Under the pieces are notes generated by a model, which worked only from the letters and a program-made list of their open reading frames with translations, had not been told where the DNA came from and did no database searches. DNA of 64,000 bases from Eubacterium sp. OM08-24 (lineage in GTDB: Bacteria; Bacillota; Clostridia; Oscillospirales; Acutalibacteraceae), in the NCBI RefSeq assembly GCF_003438075.1, contig NZ_QSTA01000002.1, positions 279,714 to 343,713 on the forward strand. Reading direction: 5' to 3'. This document shows positions 28,250 to 37,313 of the stretch, one piece after another. Numbering within the stretch: position 1 is the stretch's first letter; each line of letters begins with the position of its first letter. The position numbers and the translations under genes were made by a program.

Positions 28250-28903
28250 ATGGAAAAAAATCTTAACACTCCTCCCACGCAACTTTACAACATACACAAC
28301 GATATGAAAACTCTGTTTGACAGTTTGCCGTACACAAAATCTTTTGCAAAAGGCGAAATAATCTATCACCAAGGCGACATTGCAGACAGCTTTTACTATA
28401 TAAAGAAAGGCAAAGCAACCGTATTTATGATTTCTCCCGACGGAATGGAAAAAACTCTCAACACCGCCGCAAAAGGGGAATTGATTGGCGAGGGCGCTTT
28501 TTTTGACCACAAGCCGAGGGTAAGCTCCGCAAAAGCCGTAACTGCAAGCGAGCTGACAATTATTGATAAAAAAATTCTCCTCGACCTTATTCAAAAAAAT
28601 CCTCCGATTGCATTTGAACTGCTCGAAATTCTCGCCACAAGAATAAGACTGCTTACCACCCAGCTTGACTCAATGACATTTATGCAGGCGGACGCACGAA
28701 TTGCCAAGCTTTTGCTTGACGATATGGTTGACGGCAAAGTATCGCTCACGCACGAAGAAATTGCGCTTACGGTCGGTGTGTCACGAATTACGGTAACAAA
28801 AACACTAAGCAGATTATCGTCGCAAGGCATACTTGCCACCCATTACAGGGGTATTAAAATCCTTGATAAATCGGCTCTTGAAAAAATCTGCGGGGAAAAA
28901 TAA
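28250..28903 (+). CDS. Crp/Fnr family transcriptional regulator
   Basis: A 217-residue regulator. Residues 15-130 form a cyclic-nucleotide-binding-like beta-roll (GEIIYHQGDIADSFYYIKKG, GELIGEGAFFDHKPR). The C-terminus is a Crp-type winged helix (HEEIALTVGVSRITVTKTLSRL is the recognition region). There are no N-terminal cysteines for an Fnr iron-sulfur cluster, so a small-molecule or other signal is more likely. AGGTGAAACT precedes the ATG. It is monocistronic and divergent from leuCD, so leuCD control is possible but unproven. Confidence 0.9.
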   Translation: MEKNLNTPPTQLYNIHNDMKTLFDSLPYTKSFAKGEIIYHQGDIADSFYYIKKGKATVFMISPDGMEKTLNTAAKGELIGEGAFFDHKPRVSSAKAVTASELTIIDKKILLDLIQKNPPIAFELLEILATRIRLLTTQLDSMTFMQADARIAKLLLDDMVDGKVSLTHEEIALTVGVSRITVTKTLSRLSSQGILATHYRGIKILDKSALEKICGEK

Positions 28904-28935
28904 TTTTCACCCTAAAAGACTTGACCTAAATTTTT

Positions 28936-29461
28936 GGTTCTTTAACAAAAGTTGGGGCAAATTACGGTTTACAAGATTATCGGTCGGGCAACAAAGTAAG
29001 ACAGATGCCAAACTTTCCGTCCCGAATATAAAAGTTTGGTCAACCTTTTGTTGGTTCTGTGCAAATCTGTAATCCTTTAAAAAGGTTGAGCTATTTTGGG
29101 GCTGAAACTCTACGGTTTGAACATAACGGCGAGAGCCTAAAAATGCGACAGCAACGAAAGGAAAAGCCACGCTACTAAAACTACTAATTTGCCGCTTTTT
29201 AAGGGCAAATTAGGCACACACGCAAACTTTTGTGCCCTTTAAAATATTTTTTCTCTACTGATACTCAAGTGTAACTTTCTTGCTCTCTGCCACTCATTAG
29301 TCTTAACATTTGTTTTCTGCTAAAGTCTTGAGTAATCTAAAGTTTAGTTATTCTATAATATAATTTCAACCGTTTGTTTTAATTTAAAATAAGTGCATTT
29401 TTACCGTTTTATGGGCTCTGCCCAAACCCGCAACCCTTTAAAAAGGGTTGACCTAAATTTT
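28936..29461 (+). repeat. dispersed structured repeat, copy D (both ends, eroded interior)
   Basis: The 615-base gap 28904-29518 is mostly this copy. It has the outer end GGTTCTTTAACAAAAGTTGG, then CGGTCGGGCAACAAAGTAAG, AAACTTTCCGTCCCG and GTTTGGTCAACC. A central hairpin CTAATTTGCC/GGCAAATTAG (29184-29213) differs from those of copies A and G. An unrelated-looking AT-rich stretch follows, then the second arm GGGCTCTGCCC with CAACCCTTTAAAAAGGGTTG. A fragment of another copy (CTTGACCTAAATTTTT) abuts it at 28918-28935, suggesting nested insertion. Confidence 0.75.
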
Positions 29462-29518
29462 AGATTTTTTGCTGTAATAAACCCGACCAAAGCAAAAGTT
29501 TGGTCGGGCATTTTAATA

Positions 29519-29704
29519 TTATACAAATTTATTAAGCTCTGCGTTGTAAGCGTAATCTATGGCGGCGAGTTTTTTTATTATTTCGTCCTTGCTTATATCT
29601 GCATCCTCGCAAAGTGCGTCAAGCGAGGGGTAAAAATCTCTAAGCTTTGTATTTACATAGCTTAATAAAATCATTGGGTCTGTCGGTAAATTTAATTCTG
29701 CCAT
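29519..29704 (-). CDS. DUF4250 domain-containing small protein
   Basis: A 61-residue protein. The pattern LPTDPMILLSYVNTKLRDFY followed by PSLDALCEDADI and IDYAYNAELNKF matches the DUF4250 family of small Clostridia proteins; the function is unknown. It ends the same minus-strand unit as the membrane XRE regulator, whose stop lies 12 bases upstream of this start. A GGAGGAC site precedes the ATG. Confidence 0.88.
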   Translation of the reverse strand: MAELNLPTDPMILLSYVNTKLRDFYPSLDALCEDADISKDEIIKKLAAIDYAYNAELNKFV

Positions 29705-29716
29705 AATGTCCTCCTG

Positions 29717-30592
29717 TTACTGATTGTTTTTATTGTGATTATAAATTTCCTTGAAAAACGAGCATAACCAATAGTACAGCGGAATAGAAAGAAACACTAC
29801 CCAGCCGACTGTCCAACCGCCGAGCACATTGAAGTAACCCATGAGAATGTATGCCATTGCAACGAGTACGGGATAAGCAAAATGCTCTGCCTTGCGCTTA
29901 TAGATTGCGTCTACAAGCGAATAGTAAAGCGGAATTGTGAGCAGCACTATCCAGCTTAAAGCCCAGCCAAAACACACTCCGCTGAATCCCCACCACAAAA
30001 ATGCCACAAGTGCTATTGCAAAAAACGGAAAGCTGTTCCAGAATTTTCGGCTCTTGCCCCTGCTGAACATATTGTCCGACATTTCGGCATCGTACATTAC
30101 ATCGCCGTCTTTGGTGGTGTAAACCCTCTGCCTGCCGTTTTCGTCAACAAAAATTCCGTTTTTGTCAATATCAACCTTAGTACCGGCTTTATCATGCACA
30201 TGGATTCCGTCTGCAAAGCTGATGTGTACCTTGTCGCCGTTTTTATCGTCTATGTGTATTCCGTTTTTAAAGGATACTTTGTCTGTTTTTACATACTCTG
30301 TACCCTCATCGCCCGTCGGCACTTGCTCGCTGTCTGCGTTTTCTTCCTGTTCGGGTTCTTTTTCAGGCTCTGCTTTTGCAGACTCGGCTGACTCTCCCTT
30401 TAAAAGTTCGTCAAGCGAAACGCCGTAAATCTCGGCAAGCAATATAAGGTTATCTGTATCGGGAGATGCCTCTGCTCTCTCCCATTTAGACACTGCCTGT
30501 CGGCTTACTCCTATCTTATTGGCAAGCTCCTCTTGGCTGAGGTTATGTTTTTTTCTGTATTGTAAAAGTCTGTTTGCTGTTTCTATGTTCAT
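29717..30592 (-). CDS. membrane-anchored XRE-family regulator with beta-repeat linker
   Basis: A 291-residue protein. Residues 1-65 are an XRE helix-turn-helix (LSQEELANKIGVSRQAVSKWE). Then comes an acidic, probably flexible linker (about 66-100, rich in Glu). Next is a repeat region with three or four copies of an xxGIHxDDKNGxKVxxx pattern (about 105-160). Four hydrophobic segments fill the C-terminal 90 residues. This layout suggests a DNA-binding domain tethered to the membrane, a one-component sensor. The ATG follows GGAGGACTTAAT. It is probably autoregulatory (inference). The next gene is a DUF4250 protein. Confidence 0.87.
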   Translation of the reverse strand: MNIETANRLLQYRKKHNLSQEELANKIGVSRQAVSKWERAEASPDTDNLILLAEIYGVSLDELLKGESAESAKAEPEKEPEQEENADSEQVPTGDEGTEYVKTDKVSFKNGIHIDDKNGDKVHISFADGIHVHDKAGTKVDIDKNGIFVDENGRQRVYTTKDGDVMYDAEMSDNMFSRGKSRKFWNSFPFFAIALVAFLWWGFSGVCFGWALSWIVLLTIPLYYSLVDAIYKRKAEHFAYPVLVAMAYILMGYFNVLGGWTVGWVVFLSIPLYYWLCSFFKEIYNHNKNNQ

Positions 30593-30879
30593 ATTAAGTC
30601 CTCCTTCGAGAGCTTTACAACGATCGTTTTCCCTCTCACTTTACCCAAATTATACACCGCAACCATTGTTTTTTGCAATACATTTTAGTTTTCATTTGCG
30701 CAACCGCCGGTTGCATAAGTGATTTTATGTGTAATATTGCATTTGTATTATATATATTTGCGGATATATACATAAAAATCAGGTAAACAAACCTTAGACA
30801 TAAATATGGTTATATTATAAATGTTGGAGTAACATTAATAGATAATGGTTTATCGCACAAAGTTTATTTTCATAAACTT

Positions 30880-31297
30880 AAAATTTAGGTCAACCCTTTT
30901 TAAAGGGTTGCGGGTTTGGGCAGAGCCCATAAAAGTTTTCTTTACATCAAATTATTGGGCGCAAACAGCTTTGCTGTTTGCGTGCTAAAACTAAATTTGT
31001 AAAAACAGGCGACAGCCTTTTAAAAAGAAATAATCAACAGATAAGCCGTCATCGCTATGCGTTGACGGCTTTAATTTTAAGAATATCTTTTCTTTGTTGC
31101 TATCGCAAATTTAGCGGCTCTTGCCGTTTGACTATTAAAAATTGCGATAGTTTAAAGCATTTGTGGGCGTTGCCCACACCCACAACCTTTGAAAAGGTTG
31201 ACCAAACTTTTGACTTCGGGACGGAAAGTTTAGATTTCACTTTATTTTTTTGCCCGACCGAAAATCTGCTAAACTATAATTTACCCAACTATTGACA
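30880..31297 (-). repeat. dispersed structured repeat, copy E (near full length)
   Basis: This copy occupies the middle of the 740-base gap 30593-31334, in the opposite orientation to copy A. It holds AGGTCAACCCTTTTTAAAGGGTTG, GGGCAGAGCCC, GCAAACAGCTTTGCTGTTTGC, a central hairpin (31043-31071), a long-range pair CTATCGCAA/TTGCGATAG, GTGGGCGTTGCCCAC, AACCTTTGAAAAGGTTGACC, then CTTCGGGACGGAAAG and TGCCCGACCGAAA. The 290 bases before it (30593-30879) hold the regulator's upstream region and are AT-rich; I see no gene. Confidence 0.88.
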
Positions 31298-31334
31298 AAA
31301 AACAGAAATGCTTTATCCGATTTAATTTTGTTAT

Positions 31335-32045
31335 TTATAGGCGGCGTATAGAATTTATATAAGATTCCGTATAATCGGTTAATATATCAAGTGAATATTT
31401 TTTTGCAAAAAAAGCCTGCGTAAAATAGTATATGCTGTTAATCAACGTAATAACAGCAAATGCAAAAATTACAGTTCTTAACAGTGACGGTATATCAATA
31501 TTTCCCTGATTATTCATAAGTATTAATCTAAACAGCACTACTCCGGGAACACCGAAAATATATTTCAAAGAGTTGAATTTGTTGTTTGTTTTATGACTGC
31601 ATTTAGGTACAATCCATTTTGCCAGAATAAACAATTCTATCGGTATTATCAGAAAATACATACACATTTTCAAAATAATAAAAAAATTATTCTCTGCATA
31701 TATGGCATTTCCGTCAAATTCCCAAAAAGATACAATTAAAAATAAAACAGAAATATATATATTCGTTATACCTCGCATCAATATGCAACTCCAAAGTTTA
31801 TGAATTTTATATAACCAAAAAGATAAAAAAGATACCAATACAGCAGACAAAGTGAGTGCTAATGTATACGGAAGTTCATTTTTAGATATAAATCCGATAC
31901 TGTCAAAACCATACGGAGAGCCGATTTCCACGCACACAATCGCTGAGTAGCTAACAAGGAATAAACCTAATACTCTCAAAATAAAATTTTTAGTATTAAA
32001 AAAAATATAATATTTATAAACAAAAGCAGTAATATTTTTTTCCAT
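31335..32045 (-). CDS. hypothetical polytopic membrane protein
   Basis: I do not recognise this 236-residue protein. It has about six hydrophobic segments (for example YTLALTLSAVLVSFLSFWLY and FFIILKMCMYFLIIPIELFI) and no signal peptide. A good GAGGGATAAT site precedes the ATG. It is clearly more AT-rich than its neighbours, with many AAA, ATA and TTA codons, and stands alone between repeat copy E and the GH31 gene, which fits recent acquisition. No neighbour suggests a function. Confidence 0.7.
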   Translation of the reverse strand: MEKNITAFVYKYYIFFNTKNFILRVLGLFLVSYSAIVCVEIGSPYGFDSIGFISKNELPYTLALTLSAVLVSFLSFWLYKIHKLWSCILMRGITNIYISVLFLIVSFWEFDGNAIYAENNFFIILKMCMYFLIIPIELFILAKWIVPKCSHKTNNKFNSLKYIFGVPGVVLFRLILMNNQGNIDIPSLLRTVIFAFAVITLINSIYYFTQAFFAKKYSLDILTDYTESYINSIRRL

Positions 32046-32095
32046 ATTATCCCTCAGAATAAATTGCTTTCATTGCTTGTCTTAATAACTAAAAT

Positions 32096-32133
32096 CCTTT
32101 AGGCGTTTCTTTAATAAAAGCAACGCCTAAAGG
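32096..32133 (-). terminator. GH31 gene terminator
   Basis: CCTTTAGGCGTT pairs perfectly with AACGCCTAAAGG around a 14-base loop; the minus strand then reads ATTTTAGTT. Confidence 0.8.
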
Positions 32134-32156
32134 GAAGTCTTTAATTTTGTATTAAA

Positions 32157-34067
32157 TTAACCAATATAAGTAAGTTCCTCTGTATTAAGCTCGCTTGTAC
32201 GCATTGCAGGTTTGCAGAGTGGAATCTGCTTGCCTTTCTTAATAAAGAGAGGTACTTCGTTAAGTGCAACCTCAATGAAATGTACGCCCTTTTCCATAGG
32301 ATTTGTTTCAACATTTTCACCGCTGAGCTTTACAAATGTCATATCCTCAGGGAGGTAAACATATCTGCCGCTTACATTCTGCTCGTAAACAGGGCAAATC
32401 ATACACTCATCGCCGAGCATAACCTGAGTTTCGCACTCTCTTGCCATTTTATCTTCGGGGTAATCGAAAGCAAGCGGGCGGAAAATCATATCGTTGTTTT
32501 CGCTTGCCTTTTTAAATGTATTATAAAGGTAAGGGATAAGTCTGTAACGAACTGTAACAATATCTCTGAAATCTTCGGGATTTTCAAAGTTGTAGCACTC
32601 CTGAGCCTTTGTGCCGAGCGCCGAATGGTTACGCATAAGCGGAGTAAATACGCCGAGAGCAAGGAAACGGAGAACGAGGTCACGAGTTGCGTTTTCGTTA
32701 AAACCACCGAGGTCAGCGCCGCAGTAGAGGAAACCGCACATATTTGCCGATGGGAGCATCTTAAGATTTAAGAGAATGTGTGACCACCAAGAATGGTTGT
32801 CGCCAAACCAAATACCGCTTGAGCGGTGAGCGCCGACATATGATGATCTTGAGAACATAAGGATTTTGCTGTCGCCGAATTTCTTTGCAAAATGCTCGCC
32901 TGCGGCTCTTGTCATATTTGCGCCGTAAATATTGTGCACCTTATCATGGCAAATAGGCTTGCCGTCAATCATATGATAAATGCTTGAGTAGTCCTCCGGG
33001 CTGTTTGAAAGTCCGAGGAAAGTATCTTTAAGGTTAAAGAATTTTGAAAGGTCGAGGTTTTCGCCCTCAAGTGATTTTACTTTATTAAGCGCTTTTTCAA
33101 GTCCCTTTGTTGAGTAGAAAATAGCCGGCTCGTTCATATCGTTCCAGAAACCGTCAATGCCTGCGTCTGTAAGTCTGTCATACTTAGCGCCGAACCAGTC
33201 ACGAACCTCTTTCTGCATAAAATCAGGGAAACCTACTATGCCCGGCCATACGCCGCCCTCAAAGATTGAGCCGTCCTCTGTTTTGCAGAAATAGCCGTTT
33301 TCTACGCCCTCTTCGTAAACATCATAGCCCTCTTCCTTTTTTACGCCTGCGTCAATAATAGGGATAAGGTGGATGCCCTGCGCTTTCTTTTCTTTCACAT
33401 ATTCGGCAAAGTTCGGGAATTTGTCATCATCTACTGTAAAGTCCTTGTAGTCTTTCATATAGTCAATGTCGAGATATACGCAGTCAAGCGGAATTTTTGC
33501 GTCATCATAGCCCTTGATTACGCCGTCAACCGCTGCCTTATTGGGATAGCTCCAACGGCTCTGCTGATAGCCGAATGCCCAGAATGGCGGAATGTAGCTC
33601 TGACCGATAGCGGCACGAAATTCCTTTACAATGTCAATCGGCTTGTTGCTCTCGCACTTGATAATATAAATGTCAAAATCTGTGCCGTATATGGTAATAT
33701 CTGTACGGCTTGGTGAGGTGTATCCGATGTCCCAACGGATTTTTGCCGGAAAATCAATGAAAATGCCGACTGTTTTGCTGCCGCTGAGCATAAGGAAGTT
33801 GTGTGCGGCATACAGTGAGCTTTTTGTTTCGGTATGGAACGGATCGTCACTGCAAAAGCTCTCATATACCCAGCCACGCTTATTGATGCCCCTCGGTGCT
33901 TCGCCAAGTCCGAAAACTATGTCGCTGTCCTGCATATCAAAGCCGAATGTGAATTTGCCGTCAACGATTTTGTAATCAACGGGGAATTTATTTATGTCGA
34001 TTCCCGCAAAATCTTTTACAACAGCGTCTGTACGAATGGGATTGCCGCTTGTGTACTTTGTAATCAT
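32157..34067 (-). CDS. glycoside hydrolase family 31 alpha-glucosidase
   Basis: A 636-residue cytoplasmic enzyme (no signal peptide) expected to release glucose or xylose from the non-reducing ends of alpha-glycans. FWNDMNEP holds the catalytic nucleophile (about D310) and WFGDNHSWW the acid/base (about D423). QSRWSYPNK and VYLDIDYM are conserved active-site strands. It is at the short end for GH31, with a reduced N-terminal beta domain. It stands alone with its own terminator. With the GH13 enzyme at 51-53 kb it suggests intracellular use of imported malto-oligosaccharides. Confidence 0.93.
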   Translation of the reverse strand: MITKYTSGNPIRTDAVVKDFAGIDINKFPVDYKIVDGKFTFGFDMQDSDIVFGLGEAPRGINKRGWVYESFCSDDPFHTETKSSLYAAHNFLMLSGSKTVGIFIDFPAKIRWDIGYTSPSRTDITIYGTDFDIYIIKCESNKPIDIVKEFRAAIGQSYIPPFWAFGYQQSRWSYPNKAAVDGVIKGYDDAKIPLDCVYLDIDYMKDYKDFTVDDDKFPNFAEYVKEKKAQGIHLIPIIDAGVKKEEGYDVYEEGVENGYFCKTEDGSIFEGGVWPGIVGFPDFMQKEVRDWFGAKYDRLTDAGIDGFWNDMNEPAIFYSTKGLEKALNKVKSLEGENLDLSKFFNLKDTFLGLSNSPEDYSSIYHMIDGKPICHDKVHNIYGANMTRAAGEHFAKKFGDSKILMFSRSSYVGAHRSSGIWFGDNHSWWSHILLNLKMLPSANMCGFLYCGADLGGFNENATRDLVLRFLALGVFTPLMRNHSALGTKAQECYNFENPEDFRDIVTVRYRLIPYLYNTFKKASENNDMIFRPLAFDYPEDKMARECETQVMLGDECMICPVYEQNVSGRYVYLPEDMTFVKLSGENVETNPMEKGVHFIEVALNEVPLFIKKGKQIPLCKPAMRTSELNTEELTYIG

Positions 34068-34216
34068 AATATGTTGCTCCTTTTATAATGAATTTGTACC
34101 TCGGAATTACTGCCTGAGCCGAGGATTTATTACAATTTTCATTATAAAGCCTGCATTGTAAAAAATCAATCTAAATATTAAATATTCACTAAAATATTAA
34201 AGAAAAAACAAAAAAA

Positions 34217-34240
34217 GAGCCATACCGCTTGGTATAGCTC
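34217..34240 (-). terminator. terminator of the DUF6465 gene
   Basis: GAGCTATACC and GGTATGGCTC form the stem; the minus strand continues with a run of seven T's. Confidence 0.88.
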
Positions 34241-34278
34241 CTAAAAAATCAGTAATTTAATTTAGCGCTAGCGCTGAA

Positions 34279-34686
34279 TTAGCAGAAGAATACATCCATT
34301 GAACCTTCTTCGCCGTCGGCAACAAAGTAAGCTTTGTTTTCGTCAGGCTTGAGGTAAATTGAAATTTCCTTTGCATCTTTACCGTATGTAGCTTTAACAT
34401 TATTAATAATGTCTTCTGCCGAGTTCTGCTTGTTGTTAAACTCAACAACAAAGTTTACCTTTGTTTCAGCCTTAACTTCTGCAGGAGCTTCAGCCTTTGT
34501 CTTAGCAGCCTTTGCTGCGGCAGCTACGGCAGCCGGTTTCTTTGGAGCAACCTTTTTAGGTGCGGTTTTCTTTACAGGAGCTTCCTTTACGGGAGCAGTT
34601 TCTTTTACAGCAGTTGCAGTAGCCTTTGTTTCTACCTTAGCATCCTTGGCAGCTGCCGGTTTTGTAGCAGTTCTTCTTGTTGCCAT
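34279..34686 (-). CDS. DUF6465 family protein with Ala/Lys-rich N-terminal tail
   Basis: A 135-residue protein. Residues 1-75 are a low-complexity tail rich in Ala, Lys, Pro and Val (repeats like KKTAPKKVAPKKPAAV), resembling histone H1-like or nucleic-acid-binding tails. Residues 76-135 are a compact domain (VNFVVEFNNKQNSAEDIINN, YLKPDENKAYFVADGEEGS, then DVFFC at the very end) that matches DUF6465, found in many Clostridia. The function is unknown. AAGAGGGATTTT precedes the ATG. High expression is plausible given the strong terminator. Confidence 0.85.
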   Translation of the reverse strand: MATRRTATKPAAAKDAKVETKATATAVKETAPVKEAPVKKTAPKKVAPKKPAAVAAAAKAAKTKAEAPAEVKAETKVNFVVEFNNKQNSAEDIINNVKATYGKDAKEISIYLKPDENKAYFVADGEEGSMDVFFC

Positions 34687-34965
34687 TGTAAAATCCCTCT
34701 TTCTTAAAATATAAATAAATACATAAAATCACTGTGAAATAACAATAAAAACAACTATTTTTATTTATATATATTATATAATTCAAAGTACAAAAAGTCA
34801 ATAAAAGCAAATAATTTCAGCGGATAATACATATTTGTAAAATTATTTGCTTTTCATTGGTTAGTTTGCACTATATGCTCGACATAATTTTGTACAAAAT
34901 GATATTTTTCTATGTTATATATTTTTTATATCCCTCCAAAATTTAGCCGTATTGCAGCCTAAGCA
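34687..34965. other. AT-rich intergenic region without a gene
   Basis: The 339-base gap 34687-35025 between the divergent DUF6465 and AEC transporter genes has no credible ORF. Besides the AEC promoter at its right end I see no strong hairpin or repeat. Confidence 0.6.
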
Positions 34966-34993
34966 TTGAAAAAACGGGTTAATATGCTATACT
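34966..34993 (+). promoter_or_regulatory. AEC transporter promoter
   Basis: TTGAAA (34966-34971) and TATACT (34988-34993) are 16 bases apart with an extended -10 TG two bases before the hexamer. Confidence 0.7.
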
Positions 34994-35025
34994 TAAATGT
35001 GGTTAATTTTTAGGGGGAAAAGGTT

Positions 35026-35952
35026 ATGTTAGAAAACTTCATAGTAGTTACACAGCAGGTGCTTGTGCTGTTTATTTTGATTTCGTTGGGCTTTGTTTGC
35101 GGTAAGAAAAAAGTCATTACCGATGTTTCGGCAAAGCACATAAACAACCTTGTTTTGTACTTTGTTACACCGTGCGTTATGGTATCTGCTTTCCAGCGTG
35201 ATTTTACACCCGAACTTTTGGGCGGACTCGGAATTATGGTGATTTGCGCAACAGCCGTTATGGCTGCTACCATACTTTTGGTAAGCTTTGTTTTTAAGGG
35301 TAAGGACAGCAAAAAAAGAGTGTTGAGATTTGCAACCGTTTTTTCAAACTGTGCGTTTATGTCGTTCCCGTTGCAGGAGGCTGTGCTCGGTGATGACGGT
35401 TTGTTTTACGGCGCAGTGTTTGTAGCTGTATTCAACATTCTTGTATGGACATACGGACTTGTGTGTATGAGCGGCGATATAAAAGAAATTTCTGCCAAAA
35501 AGCTGATTACAAACCCCGGCATTATAGGTGTTGTAATTGCAATTATAGTATTTGTGCTCAACATAAAGCTGCCGTATATGGTAGGTCAGCCTGTTGAATA
35601 TATGGCGGCCTTAAATACACCGTTGCCGATGATGATTATAGGTTACTACCTCTCCGAGGCAGACCTTAAAAAAGCATTTTCAAATGTATCGGTTTACATA
35701 GCAATGGGCCTGCGACTTATTTTTGTGCCTGTTATAACAGCTATTGTGCTTTATTTGTGCCACATAGAGTCAACACTTACGGTTGCTTGCGTTATTGCGT
35801 CTGCCGCACCGACAGCGGCAACAACCACAATGTTTGCCGTAAAATATAATAAAGACACTGAGTTGTCGGTAAGTATTGTAGCGGTTACAACGGTATTCTC
35901 TGTAATAACAATGCCGCTTGTAATTGCGTTCGCTCAAACGCTGACAGCTTAA
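35026..35952 (+). CDS. AEC (auxin efflux carrier) family transporter
   Basis: A 308-residue inner-membrane carrier with about ten hydrophobic helices in two five-helix halves. HINNLVLYFVTPCVMVSAF is the conserved first-half motif, and ASAAPTAATTTMFAVKY the corresponding second-half segment. Bacterial members transport malate, malonate or other organic acids (family knowledge); the substrate here is unknown. The start codon follows AGGGGGAAAAGG. It is 12 bases ahead of a WYL-domain regulator gene, which is probably co-transcribed and may control it. Confidence 0.9.
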   Translation: MLENFIVVTQQVLVLFILISLGFVCGKKKVITDVSAKHINNLVLYFVTPCVMVSAFQRDFTPELLGGLGIMVICATAVMAATILLVSFVFKGKDSKKRVLRFATVFSNCAFMSFPLQEAVLGDDGLFYGAVFVAVFNILVWTYGLVCMSGDIKEISAKKLITNPGIIGVVIAIIVFVLNIKLPYMVGQPVEYMAALNTPLPMMIIGYYLSEADLKKAFSNVSVYIAMGLRLIFVPVITAIVLYLCHIESTLTVACVIASAAPTAATTTMFAVKYNKDTELSVSIVAVTTVFSVITMPLVIAFAQTLTA

Positions 35953-35964
35953 ACGGGGGAAATT

Positions 35965-36981
35965 ATGTCAAAATCATCGGGACAGAAGCTTAAACTTTTA
36001 TATCTGCGTGATATTCTGCTTAAAAAAACAGACGAAAACCATGGTATGACTGCGTCAGAAATAATAGACGCACTCGGCGAACTGCATATAAGCTCAGAGA
36101 GGAAGAGTCTGTACGATGATATAAGTCTGCTGCAAATGTACGGACTTGACATTAAAAAGACAAAGTCAAACACAACAAAATACTCCGTATGCTCAAGAGA
36201 TTTTGAGATTGCCGAGCTGAAACTGCTCGTTGATGCAATACAAAGCTCAAGATTTATTACTTCAAAAAAGAGTATGGAACTTATAGAAAAAATTGAGAAC
36301 CTTGTAAGCGCTTATCAAGGCAGAGAGCTAAAGCGCAATGTGTTTATAACCAACAGGGTTAAGGGCATTAACGAAAAGATTTATTATGTGGTTGACGCTT
36401 TGAACAGCGCTATTTCAAATGATAAAAAAGTCAGCTTTAAATATATGAAATGGACTCTCGGTCAGGGGGCAAAAGCGGTAAAGGTGCCGAGGAGAAACGG
36501 CAAACTGTATGTTATTTCTCCGATATGGTTATGCTGGGACGATGAAAACTATTATCTCATAGGCTATGACAGCGAGGCAGACAAAATCAAGCATTATCGT
36601 GTGGACAAGATAGAAGATGTAAAAATTCTTGACGAAAGCAGAGAGCAAACCGATGAGATTAAGAGCTTTGACGGCGCTGAGTACACAAAAAAGATTTTTT
36701 CAATGTACGGCGGCGAAGAGGTTGAGGTTACTATGCTCGTGGACAACGAGCTTGTGGGAGTAATTGCCGACCGGTTTGGTGAAAATGTGTTCATTGTAAA
36801 AGAAAATGACCGCCAATTTAAGTTTACAGCAAGAATTTCTATAAGCAGTCAGTTCTTTGCATGGGTTTTCGGACTTAAAGGCGGTGTTAAAATCTTGTCA
36901 CCAAAGAAGGTTGCTGACGAATTTAAGGCACAGCTGAAAGCCGTAAATGATAATTATTATATACAAAATAATGACATTTAA
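35965..36981 (+). CDS. WYL domain-containing transcriptional regulator
   Basis: A 338-residue regulator. Residues 8-70 form a winged helix-turn-helix (TASEIIDALGELHISSERKSLYDD). The WYL domain spans about 135-220 and includes SPIWLCWDDENYYLIGYD, where WLCWDDENYYLIGY replaces the canonical WYL stretch. A C-terminal WCX domain follows. WYL domains sense nucleic-acid or nucleotide ligands in known cases. Immediate linkage to the AEC transporter suggests local control. GGGGGAAATT precedes the ATG. Confidence 0.9.
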   Translation: MSKSSGQKLKLLYLRDILLKKTDENHGMTASEIIDALGELHISSERKSLYDDISLLQMYGLDIKKTKSNTTKYSVCSRDFEIAELKLLVDAIQSSRFITSKKSMELIEKIENLVSAYQGRELKRNVFITNRVKGINEKIYYVVDALNSAISNDKKVSFKYMKWTLGQGAKAVKVPRRNGKLYVISPIWLCWDDENYYLIGYDSEADKIKHYRVDKIEDVKILDESREQTDEIKSFDGAEYTKKIFSMYGGEEVEVTMLVDNELVGVIADRFGENVFIVKENDRQFKFTARISISSQFFAWVFGLKGGVKILSPKKVADEFKAQLKAVNDNYYIQNNDI

Positions 36982-37023
36982 CAATGTGCGATTTTTAATC
37001 ATAAGACTTACAAAATTGTATAT

Positions 37024-37067
37024 ATGGCAGTAATCTTTGGTTTTCCGAAAATTACTGCCATTTTTTC
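37024..37067 (+). terminator. terminator of the AEC-WYL operon
   Basis: ATGGCAGTAAT pairs with ATTACTGCCAT around a 16-base loop and is followed by TTTTTCTTA. The rest of the 332-base gap 36982-37313 holds only the AraC gene promoter. Confidence 0.85.
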
Positions 37068-37244
37068 TTATAACAATAATGATAAGCGCAAAACAATTCG
37101 CTTTATTATAGTAACATTTTATCAATATAAAGCCATAAAGTTAAAACGATTAGGATTTGCACAACAAAAGACAACAAAAAAGTAAAATATATCCCGTGAA
37201 GATAATAAGCAATAAAATTTTGTCATAATTCATACTTTGCCGTA

Positions 37245-37273
37245 TTGACAATCATACCTTTTTGTATTATGAT
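37245..37273 (+). promoter_or_regulatory. promoter of the AraC-family gene
   Basis: TTGACA (37245-37250) and TATGAT (37268-37273) are exactly 17 bases apart, 40 bases before the GTG start. Confidence 0.8.
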
Positions 37274-37313
37274 ATTATACAACAAAATAATATTATAAAA
37301 AGGGGTAATATTA

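Noticed and set aside
30978-31295. Open frame whose product contains TPTTFEKVDQTF, also seen at 43113-43364 (+), 50548-50760 (+), 63619-63996 (-) and 28907-29170 (-)
   Set aside because: These frames are translations of the dispersed repeat. They differ in strand and context, start inside repeat modules and lack ribosome-binding sites, so they are not a protein family.
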